A stretch of DNA of 11,531 bases from JBDTRY01 sp039931435 (GCA_039931435.1 JBDTRY010000113.1:1-11531), one strand, 5' to 3'; positions 1 through 6,535 are shown, numbered from the stretch's first letter. The notes: generated from the letters alone by a model not told the origin. A program made the numbers and translations.

Positions 1-1
1 A

Positions 2-22
2 CCTTCTCCCGCGGGGAGAAGG
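2..22. repeat. Perfect 9-bp stem-loop at the window edge
   Basis: CCTTCTCCC at 2-10 pairs perfectly with GGGAGAAGG at 14-22 around a 3-base GCG loop. A close relative with a 12-bp stem lies at 2644-2669, so this looks like one copy of a dispersed palindromic intergenic repeat rather than a terminator. No T-tract follows it on either side. Any upstream gene lies outside the window. Confidence 0.6.
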
Positions 23-104
23 GAGAGACCCAGAACGCGCCATTCCACCTGCGATCGGCGGGTACGGTACAGAAATCGCAACCTCTCACGTCCAGGCGTT
101 TTCC

Positions 105-287
105 ATGAACGAAACCGAGGCACTTCGTCGATGCCGCGAATGCGGCACGGTCTTCGAGCGCGGGGTTGCTGGATTCGGCCCCGGCGGCGAGCCTCGCTGC
201 CCACAGTGCTTCCTCATGACGTCCGACGAGACGCTGGACGTCGATGAGCGCGAGCTGGTGATCCGGGAATCGACGCCTTTCCGTTGA
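105..287 (+). CDS. Small zinc-ribbon protein
   Basis: This 60-residue protein carries two cysteine pairs, CRECG at residues 10-14 and CPQC at 32-35, separated by 18 residues. That spacing is typical of a treble-clef or rubredoxin-like zinc ribbon. The C-terminal third is acidic (TSDETLDVDEREL) and has no cysteines. Such small ribbons usually bind one zinc ion and often mediate protein or nucleic-acid contacts, but no specific partner can be named. The ATG at 105 is the only reasonable start; the Shine-Dalgarno sequence is weak (AGGCG about 8 bases upstream). Its stop is followed at once by GAGGG, the likely ribosome-binding site of the next small gene, so it probably heads a four-gene plus-strand cluster. 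The function is unknown. Confidence 0.7.
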   Translation: MNETEALRRCRECGTVFERGVAGFGPGGEPRCPQCFLMTSDETLDVDERELVIRESTPFR

Positions 288-298
288 GGGTATAAGGC

Positions 299-509
299 AT
301 GAGCGGCCGGGAGCCGCTCCCCATATGAAGCCGCAACAGAGGTACCGGCCTGGATCTCGCCTGTGGTGGTCTTCGGCATGTTCGCCATGATGTCAGTCAG
401 CGAGACGCTGGGACGGCTGCGCGCACCGGTGGAACCGATGTTTGGTTACGCCATCCGCAATCTCTTCACCGGCGGCATCTCGCTTTCAATCCTGACAGAG
501 AGGCATTGA
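299..509 (+). pseudogene. Small membrane protein gene with a +1 frameshift
   Basis: An ATG at 299 has a good Shine-Dalgarno sequence (GAGGG at 286-290) but stops after nine codons at 326-328. Another frame, open from 303, runs to the TGA at 507-509. Dropping one base of the CCCC run at 319-322 joins the two into a coherent product of about 69 residues. It starts MSGREPLPYEAATEVPAWIS, continues with a hydrophobic segment (VVVFGMFAMM) and ends GGISLSILTERH. The stop lies one base before the hydrolase start at 511, as expected for a translationally coupled gene. This could be a real frameshift mutation, an assembly error in a short homopolymer, or programmed +1 shifting. Without a shift, a shorter protein could begin at GTG 363 or ATG 378. 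A 7-bp hairpin (301-307 with 313-319) lies just before the shift site. The family is not recognised. Confidence 0.5.
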
Positions 510-510
510 C

Positions 511-1431
511 TTGCACTCCCTGAAGCTTCGATTAAAGCGGGTCGGAATCGCACTCGGTTTAGTGGCGGGAATCGTCCTGGCGGTGGAGATCGCGGCGCGT
601 ACCACGCGGGCCACGCACAACTGGCGGGTGCGGAGCCTCGGTGACAAACTGCATATCAGCGTGACAGGCTCGGGAACGCCGGTCATCTTTCTCCACGGCT
701 TCCGAGGCTCGGGGCGCTACTGGGAGCCGCAGGTTCGCAAGCTGGCGACGAACCACCAGATCATCATCGTCGATCTCCTCGGCTTCGGAGAGTCACCGTG
801 GCCCGAGGATGTCTCCTATGATGTTGCCACACACCTCGATGCCATTCACCGGACGGTCGAGCCGATCGTGCGCGGGCAACGCGCGGCCATCGTCGGGCAC
901 TCCATGGGTGCGATTCTGGCGGCGGAGTATGGGCGTCGCTATCCCCAGGAAGTGTCTGCTCTGATTTTGCTCGACGCCCCCATGTTCCGGTCCGAAGGCG
1001 AGGCACAGTCGAGAATCAAAGAGATGTCGACGATGGCTTCGATGTTCTCGGTCCAGCGCTTCTGGGCCCGGGCCAGCTGTGATCTGGTCTGCGCCTTCCG
1101 GCCGCTTCTCTTCAGATTGGCGCCTCGCCTCGAGCCGACGATTCCTCCCGCGGTTGCTCGGGATGCTGTGCTGCACCGCTGGAAAAGTTTTGACCGGACG
1201 CTGCGGAACGTCGTGCTACGCTCGAACATGGAGCGGACGCTGCGCGCCCTCGGTCCGCTGCCCATTACGATTCTTCAAGGTAGCGCAGACCGCATCACCG
1301 ACCCCGGCCGTCTCAAAGCGATCGCGACTGAGACCGGCGCCCGTCTCATTTTTCTTCCAGGTGATCACAATATGTATCTCCGGCATCCGGATGAGGTAGT
1401 CCAGCAGATCGCCGAGGCCTTGAACCGCTGA
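511..1431 (+). CDS. Membrane-anchored alpha/beta hydrolase
   Basis: This 306-residue protein has an N-terminal hydrophobic segment (about residues 11-28), probably an uncleaved signal anchor placing the enzyme outside the inner membrane. It is followed by a complete alpha/beta-hydrolase fold. The oxyanion-hole motif HGF is at 62-64, the strand IIIVDLLGFGES at 84-95, and the nucleophile elbow GHSMG at 129-133 gives catalytic Ser131. The likely acid is Asp260 (QGSAD) and the likely base His286 (GDHNMYLRHP). A cap region spans about 160-240. The family includes esterases, lipases, C-C hydrolases and epoxide hydrolases; Ser at the nucleophile argues against an epoxide hydrolase or dehalogenase. 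The substrate cannot be told. The TTG start is supported by GAGAGG at 498-503, seven bases upstream, and by the preceding stop one base away. Confidence 0.9.
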   Translation: MHSLKLRLKRVGIALGLVAGIVLAVEIAARTTRATHNWRVRSLGDKLHISVTGSGTPVIFLHGFRGSGRYWEPQVRKLATNHQIIIVDLLGFGESPWPEDVSYDVATHLDAIHRTVEPIVRGQRAAIVGHSMGAILAAEYGRRYPQEVSALILLDAPMFRSEGEAQSRIKEMSTMASMFSVQRFWARASCDLVCAFRPLLFRLAPRLEPTIPPAVARDAVLHRWKSFDRTLRNVVLRSNMERTLRALGPLPITILQGSADRITDPGRLKAIATETGARLIFLPGDHNMYLRHPDEVVQQIAEALNR

Positions 1432-1495
1432 CTTGTTTCGCACGACATTTGCATATGCCCATCACTGAATAGAGAACCACAACTGGAGGGCTGGC

Positions 1496-1900
1496 TTGGC
1501 AGGAAACACGCCGTACGGCATCCGGAGAGTCATCGCACTTCCCTACGAGGAAGCCGTCGCGAAGACTAAAGAGGCTTTGAAGCAACAGGGCTTTGGTGTC
1601 CTCTCCGAGATCGACATGAAAGCAAAGCTCAAGGAGAAGCTGGACGTCGATTACCAACGTTACGTGATCCTCGGTGCGTGCAACCCATCCCTTGCCTACA
1701 AGGCCCTGCAGGCAGATAAGGAAATCGGGCTGCTACTTCCCTGCAACATCATCGTTTACGAGACCGGCACTGGTGAATCTGTCGTCTCAGCCGTGGACCC
1801 GGATTCGATGATGGCGATTGCTGGCGACAATCCGGTCATCGCCGAGGTTGCAAGCGACGCGCGGCAAAGGCTCGAGAAGGCGGTTGCTGCAATCAGGTGA
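1496..1900 (+). CDS. DUF302 domain protein
   Basis: This 134-residue protein matches the DUF302 family over its whole length. It has the early segment PYEEAVAKTKEALKQQGFGV (16-35), then EIDMKAKLKEKL, the signature ILGACNP (58-64), GLLLPCN (78-84), and a late DPDSMMAIAG (101-110). DUF302 proteins are small alpha/beta proteins of unresolved function that occur across bacteria and archaea, often near sulfur or redox genes. Cys62 and Cys83 sit in the two conserved motifs. No signal peptide is visible, so it is probably cytoplasmic. The TTG start at 1496 has a strong GGAGGG (1485-1490) five bases upstream, and no better start lies nearby. The 64-base gap after the hydrolase is compatible with an operon. 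The family assignment is firm; the role is not. Confidence 0.88.
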   Translation: MAGNTPYGIRRVIALPYEEAVAKTKEALKQQGFGVLSEIDMKAKLKEKLDVDYQRYVILGACNPSLAYKALQADKEIGLLLPCNIIVYETGTGESVVSAVDPDSMMAIAGDNPVIAEVASDARQRLEKAVAAIR

Positions 1901-1998
1901 CCTCGATTCGCTGCTGGCGAGGCCTCGCTCACGCTTGGGATGACCGCGATTTGAGTGTTTCTTCACTCTCGACGCTGAGGATGACAGCCGGCCATCGT
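1901..1998. repeat. Degenerate intergenic repeat copies after DUF302
   Basis: This gene-free stretch holds the palindrome GCGAGGCCTCGC at 1917-1928. It also holds two segments ending in variants of GGGATGAC or GAGGATGAC (about 1911-1942 and 1968-1985). These resemble the 3' part of the repeat family seen at 2450-2483 and 8103-8142. No convincing T-rich terminator was seen for the upstream cluster. Confidence 0.4.
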
Positions 1999-2048
1999 GT
2001 TTCTTCCATCTGGTTCAACGCGGCCGTTGTTGGCCGCTTGTAAGAAAC
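1999..2048 (+). repeat. 50-bp palindromic dispersed repeat, copy 1
   Basis: The element is bounded by GTTTCTT (1999-2005) and its inverse AAGAAAC (2042-2048). An internal stem pairs GCGGCC (2020-2025) with GGCCGC (2032-2037). Its reverse complement aligns closely with 8158-8208, and a third copy in this orientation is at 2536-2588. Similarity to the 2536 copy continues about 18 bases past the right end (a CAGGGATCGAG-like tract). Size, symmetry and intergenic position suit a REP- or MITE-like element. Confidence 0.65.
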
Positions 2049-2063
2049 TGACGCAGGGATCGA

Positions 2064-2100
2064 GTTGTTCACTCTGGTTCAGCCGCCCCCCCGCTGTTGG
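2064..2100 (+). repeat. Partial copy of the 50-bp repeat
   Basis: The segment TTGTTCACTCTGGTTCAGC resembles the left half of the 50-bp repeat (compare 2001-2018 and 2538-2556). It is followed by a run of seven C residues and a GCTGTTGGT tract. The right inverted end is missing, so this is either a truncated copy or a decayed one. Confidence 0.4.
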
Positions 2101-2132
2101 TCCGCCCGGATGACGCGCGTGCATGCGCCACA

Positions 2133-2255
2133 GCCCGCGTAGCGGGCAACACAACCGTAGCCCCCGGCTTTCAGCCGGGGGTTAGCGTCCGCCGCCCATG
2201 CCCGAGCCCGCGTAGCGGGCGACACAAGCGCAACCCCGGCTTTCGCCGCAGGGTT
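2133..2255 (+). repeat. Two forward double-hairpin repeat units
   Basis: Hairpin A is GCCCGCGTAGCGGGC, found at 2133-2147 and 2206-2220, with a 6-bp stem and GTA loop. Hairpin B is CCCCCGGCT, three bases, then AGCCGGGGG at 2161-2181 (9-bp stem), with a decayed version at about 2234-2253. In both units exactly 13 bases separate A from B, and that spacer starts with a conserved ACACAA-like tract. The units repeat with a 73-base period. Confidence 0.75.
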
Positions 2256-2331
2256 TGACGTTCGTTCTGTTCCTTTGTCATTACGACATTTCGCTCGGCG
2301 AGAACCATCTGTGAACGTGATCCGAAGTGTA

Positions 2332-2422
2332 GCCCGCTACGCGGGCTCTACATTGAAGCGCTCGAAACCATAACCCCCGGCTGATAGCCGGGGGCTTCCG
2401 ATCTTGTGCCCGCTACGCGGGC
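2332..2422 (-). repeat. Reverse-oriented double-hairpin repeat units
   Basis: Hairpin A appears in reverse orientation (loop TAC) at 2332-2346 and 2408-2422. Hairpin B is at 2374-2394 with a 9-bp stem and GAT loop. B and the second A are again separated by 13 bases, so this is the inverted form of the 2133-2255 unit. The whole block 2133-2422 therefore has a forward-forward-reverse-reverse arrangement. Confidence 0.75.
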
Positions 2423-2449
2423 GTAACGACACGCGCGGGGTCGTTGAAC

Positions 2450-2483
2450 AAGATCCCTCCTCGCTTCGCTCGTTCGGGATGAC
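2450..2483 (+). repeat. GATCC...GGGATGAC dispersed repeat
   Basis: The segment starts AAGATCCCTCCTCGCTTCGC and ends CGTTCGGGATGACA. It is a variant of the family with an exact shared core at 6499-6516, 8103-8120 and, inverted, 8053-8070. It lies in a gene-free stretch. Confidence 0.55.
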
Positions 2484-2535
2484 ACGTTCGCGACGATCGC
2501 TCCTGAATCGGTCTTCCGAGCCTCGATAGAGATCA

Positions 2536-2588
2536 GTTTCTTCGCACTGGTTCAGCGCCCGCGCTGTGGGTTCGGTTGTAGAAGTTTC
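2536..2588 (+). repeat. 50-bp palindromic dispersed repeat, copy 2
   Basis: The copy starts GTTTCTTCGCACTGGTTCAG and ends GTTGTAGAAGTTTC. It matches copy 1 in the left end, in the CTGGTTCA block and in the flank (CCAGGATCGAG just beyond 2588). The right inverted end is altered (GAAGTTTC instead of AAGAAAC), which suggests decay. Confidence 0.55.
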
Positions 2589-2643
2589 ACCCAGGATCGA
2601 GGTTCTGGTGGCGCGCCCCTCATCCGGCTCGCTGCGCTCGCCA

Positions 2644-2717
2644 CCTTCTCCCCGCAGGCGGGGCGAAGGACTGCCGTGGTTCTTGCTCGTCTCTCGTCTT
2701 TGGCGAAGGACTGCCGT
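2644..2717. repeat. 12-bp stem-loop and 16-bp direct repeat
   Basis: CCTTCTCCCCGC (2644-2655) pairs with GCGGGGCGAAGG (2658-2669) with one mismatch and a 2-base loop. Overlapping its right arm, GGCGAAGGACTGCCGT occurs at 2662-2677 and again exactly at 2702-2717, a 40-base period. No gene is supported between this block and the stop codon at 2789. Confidence 0.6.
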
Positions 2718-2788
2718 TGTGACGAGAATGCTCAAACGAAGCTCACGGCCTCGGCGCGATGCCAACACGAACGCGCGACGTCGCCGGC

Positions 2789-4441
2789 CTAATTTGCCGC
2801 CGCCTGGTGAGCAATCGTCACGTTCACCCGCGTCACTCCTGCCGGCAGGAGCACGCCGAGGTTCGGGGATACTGCGTCGAAGGGCCGAAGGTCGATCGGA
2901 TCGCCGATGGTCTGCGTTCCCACGATGGCGCAGGCATCGCCGCGCCCGAGGAGATCCTCGGTCTTCTTCGCGCGCATCGATGGATAAAGCGCTTCGACCC
3001 GCTTACGCGCTGCCGCGGAAGGCTTGGCAGGGTACGTCTTCTCGAATCGATCGACCGTCAACGCTTCGCTCTGCAGCGTTCCGTCGGGTCCGTAGCCCCA
3101 GGCGATCGTGCCGTGCCAGGAAGTCTCCGGAGATCCTTCGGCTACATATCCCTGGTATCCACCGTGAAGCTCCGCGGAGCTCAGCCTGCCGTCTTCGTAA
3201 CGATACTCGGCCACCGTCTCGATCAGATGTCCACAGATATTGTTCCCCTGATAGCGAACGGTTTCGCTGCTCATACGCCCGCCCGCGTACGAATAATGAA
3301 TCCGGAACTTCTGGCCGTCGATGACGCGGTCCGCATCGTCCAGAACCCACATCCCCGACTCATCCTTGTGGCCGCGAAAATCGAGTACATCGCCGGTCGA
3401 CGAAGCGATCCTCATCACTCCCTCGGACGGACGGAGAATGGTCAGCTCTGTTCCCTGTGAGTTCTTGAAGGACGCCAGCAGATCCCCGTCGTAGGTCCAT
3501 CCTTCGGTTTTTCGCGCCTGTTGAATGGCGCTCTGACGCATCCGGCTGTAGCGAAGCGAGTCCCGGAGGTTCTGCCCCTTGAACATGCAACTGAGCGACT
3601 GGGAACCACCTGCGGAGGTGCTCCGCGTAACGCTCGATCCCGAATCGCAGCGTCGCGCCTCCCACGTCTTTGCATCGTTCAGATAGGGACCGTGCCAGCA
3701 GAAGGGGCACCAGGTCGCGTTCGCCGGAAGTTTGTGTCCGCAGAACGGGCAGAGAATGCCGTGCGCCTCATCATCTACTTCCGCGGACAACGCTGCGATC
3801 CTCTGATCGATCGCCGCTTTGTCGTCGGCTTTGGACAAGGCCGAATACCGTTTCAGCCCCTCGATCGAATCGACGTATTTTCCCAGAGCCTCGAGACAGA
3901 TCGCTTCGTTGTAGACGGCCGCGGCGTTGTCCGGCTTCTGCTCTCCGGCCTTCCTGAACGCTGCCAACGCGGACTCGTACGACGCACTGGCGAATTGATC
4001 GCGCCCGCGATTGAAGCTCTCCAGGTAGGTCTGATTCGACTGCTGCCGCTTCTGAACGTCGCGCACCCAGTCCACGTTGACCTGCATGGCCTGCACGAGC
4101 GCAGCCTCCGCACCTTCGGGGTAGAGCGCGTTGTAGATGTCGATCTTCTCCTGCGCGTCCGAGGTTCGTCCCAGCTTCAGAAGAACGACGGAAAGATTGT
4201 AGAGAATCCCCGGATCGTTGGGCACGAGCGCATCCGCGTTCGTGAGCTGATCCAGCGCCGACGGCAGATCCCCGGCTGAGAAGTAGCGGTCGGCGAAGGT
4301 CGTGTAACGCAGGAACTCCTTCTCCTGCGCGGATGTCAAAGGAGGACGATTGTTCTGCGATCCGGAAAAAACCTGAATCTGATCCTGCGCGTAGAGGAGC
4401 GAACCGGCAAGGAGCAGCACAGCCAGGAGCACCCTTCTCAT
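2789..4441 (-). CDS. Exported TPR and zinc-ribbon protein, unknown function
   Basis: This 550-residue protein begins with a Sec signal peptide (MRRVLLAVLLLAGSLLYAQ, cleavage near residues 18-19). TPR-like helical repeats follow at about 44-110 and 141-200, including FADRYFSAGDLPSALDQLTN and YNLSVVLLKLGRTSDAQEKI. A zinc ribbon uses Cys231, Cys234, Cys245 and Cys248 (CPFCGHKLPANATWCPFC). The C-terminal half contains three YD-like beta motifs: IHYSYAGGRMSSETV (381-395), AEYRYEDGRLSSAEL (411-425) and IAWGYGPDGTLQSEAL (446-461). No enzyme motif is visible. TPRs suggest protein binding outside the cytoplasm. A CxxC zinc ribbon after a signal peptide is uncommon, because such motifs usually sit in the cytoplasm. 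The start ATG overlaps the upstream gene's stop (ATGA at 4438-4441), so the two are probably co-translated. No family can be named with confidence. Confidence 0.85.
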   Translation of the reverse strand: MRRVLLAVLLLAGSLLYAQDQIQVFSGSQNNRPPLTSAQEKEFLRYTTFADRYFSAGDLPSALDQLTNADALVPNDPGILYNLSVVLLKLGRTSDAQEKIDIYNALYPEGAEAALVQAMQVNVDWVRDVQKRQQSNQTYLESFNRGRDQFASASYESALAAFRKAGEQKPDNAAAVYNEAICLEALGKYVDSIEGLKRYSALSKADDKAAIDQRIAALSAEVDDEAHGILCPFCGHKLPANATWCPFCWHGPYLNDAKTWEARRCDSGSSVTRSTSAGGSQSLSCMFKGQNLRDSLRYSRMRQSAIQQARKTEGWTYDGDLLASFKNSQGTELTILRPSEGVMRIASSTGDVLDFRGHKDESGMWVLDDADRVIDGQKFRIHYSYAGGRMSSETVRYQGNNICGHLIETVAEYRYEDGRLSSAELHGGYQGYVAEGSPETSWHGTIAWGYGPDGTLQSEALTVDRFEKTYPAKPSAAARKRVEALYPSMRAKKTEDLLGRGDACAIVGTQTIGDPIDLRPFDAVSPNLGVLLPAGVTRVNVTIAHQAAAN

Positions 4442-5592
4442 TTCGCCTCCCCGTTCAGATGCGCTTCTAAGGCGGCCTTGATCCAGGGCTCGTCACTCTC
4501 GTCGAGGGCGTTGTGCATGAGAAAGACGAATAGCGCCGTACGTCGCTGGTCCGGGGTGAATCGATTCGTCGAGTCCAGGACGACGATGGCCGGATCGCTT
4601 CCGATTTCGGACGGCGCATCGAACGTCATCTGCAGCGGATCGTCGGGTGCCCAGTGAGACGCAACCTCGGTTCCGAACAGACTGGTGACGAATCCAAGCC
4701 GTGCTTCCGCGGTGGCGGAGGCATCTGCCGCTGCCCGGCTCAACCTGCTTTCCGCGCCCGCAAACTGCAGGAGGCGGTCCAGCTTCGAAAGGAACTGCAT
4801 CCGCTGCGCGCAGGCGCGCAGGCTTGCTCCCCTTGTGGCGCTGTTCTTCTCCAGAATTTCAGAGACAACTCGCTGAATGCGAGCGCGCTCGGAGAGGACA
4901 AACGGATTCATCGCCGCCGTCTTCGCCCCGTTCGCTCCGCCTGTCTTCGGCGGATCGAGCGTTACCGATACGAGCCGGAGATCCTTCTGCCACGACTTGT
5001 CATCGGCCGCCTCGTCCACCACGGTTTCCTTCAACTGCGCCATCTCCGGATTGAGCAGATTCGTTCCTCCGAAATCCGGGATCATCAAAACGGTTCGCAG
5101 CAGGGACGAATCGAACTTCGAAGGGGGAATCTGAAGCGACAGGGCCATGTCCGAATCACTCTTCACATCGTGATCGAGAAGCACGGCCAGCAAGGCCTGC
5201 CTGTTCTCCTCGTCGGCACGGATGGCCTCCGTACGGTGCGCGTCATCGAGAAATGCGGAACTGGAAGGAACGACAGTCATGTCGCAGTGGCAGGGCCCGT
5301 AGTGGCTGGACGGATACTTCAGGCGAGGTGCCGCGGATGCGAGATAACGAACGATCTTCGCATTGCTGTCCTCTTCCCTGCTCCGGGCGGCCTGGCAGGC
5401 GGCGATGGAGGAAAAGCTGTTGCGGCCCATCAGTTCGACCGAATTGCTGTGAACGGCATCCCAGGCCAGGACGTGGTAGTGAAACTGATCGCAGGAAACG
5501 CCGTCGGGGGCGGGGCAGACCAGAGTCTGCCCGAGGGCCGGGAGGGCCAGCATCAGGGCCAGAATGAGTAGAGCCTCTACACGAACACGCAT
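4438..5592 (-). CDS. Exported cysteine-containing protein, unknown function
   Basis: The frame is open further upstream, to a GTG at 5679. The ATG at 5592 is preferred because it puts a textbook signal peptide at the N-terminus (MRVRVEALLILALMLALPAL, then GQ). That gives 384 residues. No clear Shine-Dalgarno sequence precedes either start. The mature N-terminal part has Cys26, Cys34, Cys66 and a CHC at 101-103, which could form disulfides or bind metal. A segment near 37-72 (FHYHVLAWDAVH, then SFSSIAACQAAR) has a faint look of a small alpha/beta repeat such as SPOR, but this is not secure. The rest is mostly helical and charged. The protein ends in an ATGA overlap with the TPR/zinc-ribbon gene, so the pair likely acts together outside the cytoplasm. 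The function is unknown. Confidence 0.78.
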   Translation of the reverse strand: MRVRVEALLILALMLALPALGQTLVCPAPDGVSCDQFHYHVLAWDAVHSNSVELMGRNSFSSIAACQAARSREEDSNAKIVRYLASAAPRLKYPSSHYGPCHCDMTVVPSSSAFLDDAHRTEAIRADEENRQALLAVLLDHDVKSDSDMALSLQIPPSKFDSSLLRTVLMIPDFGGTNLLNPEMAQLKETVVDEAADDKSWQKDLRLVSVTLDPPKTGGANGAKTAAMNPFVLSERARIQRVVSEILEKNSATRGASLRACAQRMQFLSKLDRLLQFAGAESRLSRAAADASATAEARLGFVTSLFGTEVASHWAPDDPLQMTFDAPSEIGSDPAIVVLDSTNRFTPDQRRTALFVFLMHNALDESDEPWIKAALEAHLNGEAK

Positions 5593-5786
5593 GGACGTTT
5601 CAGGAAGCCGGGAGCTGAAGCGGACTGGCCGAATACGGGGATTAAACTCGATTGCCGTGCTCAGGGCAAGGGCGAACACCGTTCAATCGACCATGCAACG
5701 CCCGGCATCGCGGGCAGTCCGGTCGGCAAGGACCAGCGCAGAATCCTCAATCCCTGCAGTGCCCGACGTGATATACCTCTGCCATT
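5593..5786. promoter_or_regulatory. Divergent intergenic region with a candidate -10 site
   Basis: This gap separates the secreted pair (minus strand) from the lipoprotein gene (plus strand), so it should hold both promoters. The only recognisable element is TGATATACC (5769-5777), an extended -10-like TATACC ending nine bases before the ATG at 5787. No good -35 box is seen 17 bases further up. The plus-strand gene also lacks a Shine-Dalgarno sequence, so its mRNA could be leaderless or nearly so. No clear minus-strand promoter was found. Confidence 0.35.
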
Positions 5787-6413
5787 ATGAAAATCGCAAG
5801 CCTAACGGCCGCCCTCATTCTCGTCATTGGTTGCTCGAGCACCGCCCCCGACCGGTCGGCAAAGGCAGCGTCGAGCCTCGAAGCAGTGCAGAAGAACAGT
5901 GCCAGGGCCCGCACAGAGATTGACGCGGTTCTCTCCTCACTCGACACCCTGCTGAACGCGCCGGCGGACAAGCTTCGGGATTCTTACGATCGCTACGCCG
6001 ATCACGTGAAGAAGATGAACGATTACGCGCAAGCCATCCGTGAGAACGATGCCGACTTCAAGGCAAACGGCGACGAATACCTCAATCAGTGGAAGAAGAC
6101 CGCCTCGGGCGTATCGGACCCTGAACTTCGAGCCATCGCCCAGCAGCGCCAGAACGAGGTCGCAGACAAGGGCCGGAACGTACGCATGATGATCAGCGGC
6201 GCCTCGCAGAGTTTCGCCGGGTTCCTCAAGGACATCGGCGACATCCGCAAAGTGATCGGCAACGACCTCACGCCCACCGGACAGGACAGCGTGCGAAACA
6301 CCTCCCTGGCCCAGAGCGTCCAGCAGGAAGGCGCCGACGTAAAGGACGCCCTGAGGAGAGCGGAACAATCCGTCTCGGACCTTCGCTCAGAGATCACGCC
6401 CACCGGAAAATAG
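5787..6413 (+). CDS. Coiled-coil lipoprotein, DUF2959-like
   Basis: The 208-residue protein starts with a short lipoprotein signal, and the lipobox LVIGC puts the lipidated cysteine at residue 16. It is therefore expected to be anchored to a membrane on the periplasmic side. The mature part is almost entirely helical and charged, with heptad-like runs at about 26-60, 62-104 (YADHVKKMNDYAQAI, WKK) and 114-160. A tail (about 170-203) contains another helix. The layout of length, lipobox, long helices and a central Q/W-K segment resembles DUF2959, whose function is not established. The motif TPTG occurs twice (162-165 and 204-207). There is no Shine-Dalgarno sequence; the ATG is chosen because the signal peptide begins there. 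A different helical lipoprotein family remains possible. Confidence 0.75.
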   Translation: MKIASLTAALILVIGCSSTAPDRSAKAASSLEAVQKNSARARTEIDAVLSSLDTLLNAPADKLRDSYDRYADHVKKMNDYAQAIRENDADFKANGDEYLNQWKKTASGVSDPELRAIAQQRQNEVADKGRNVRMMISGASQSFAGFLKDIGDIRKVIGNDLTPTGQDSVRNTSLAQSVQQEGADVKDALRRAEQSVSDLRSEITPTGK

Positions 6414-6450
6414 CGGGGCAGGCGTGTTCGTCGGATGCGCTGCCGAAGTG

Positions 6451-6472
6451 GCCGAACATTCCAATGTTCGGC
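6451..6472. terminator. Strong hairpin between convergent genes
   Basis: GCCGAACATT (6451-6460) and AATGTTCGGC (6463-6472) form a perfect 10-bp stem with a CC loop. Only a short T run (CTTTG at 6478-6482) follows on the plus strand. It lies between the lipoprotein gene and the convergent membrane acyltransferase gene, where a bidirectional terminator is expected. A palindromic repeat is the alternative reading. Confidence 0.55.
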
Positions 6473-6498
6473 TGCCGCTTTGATCAACCGGGAAGGTA

Positions 6499-6535
6499 GA
6501 AGAGATCCTTCGCTCGACGCCTCGGGATGGCACGC
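6499..6535 (+). repeat. GATCC...GGGATG dispersed repeat, exact 18-base core
   Basis: The core GAAGAGATCCTTCGCTCG (6499-6516) is identical to 8103-8120 and to the reverse complement of 8053-8070. It continues ACGCCTCGGGATGGCAC, like the ends of the other family members. The rest of the gap up to 6608 shows no gene. Confidence 0.7.

Noticed and set aside
2133..2422. Possible CRISPR array
   Set aside because: The repeats are palindromic, occur in both orientations and have conserved rather than unique short spacers; no cas gene is present.
2337..2768. Minus-strand open frame of 143 codons in the repeat-rich gap
   Set aside because: It runs through several palindromic repeats, and its product is low-complexity and Arg/Ser/Glu-rich with no domain features.
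2566..3324. Plus-strand open frame of 252 codons
   Set aside because: It begins in repeats and then lies antisense to the TPR/zinc-ribbon gene; the product is Arg/Ser/Pro-rich, as expected for a shadow in GC-rich DNA.
4654..5571. Long plus-strand open frame of 305 codons
   Set aside because: It lies wholly antisense to the secreted gene at 4438-5592, which has a signal peptide and ATGA coupling; the antisense product has no recognisable feature.
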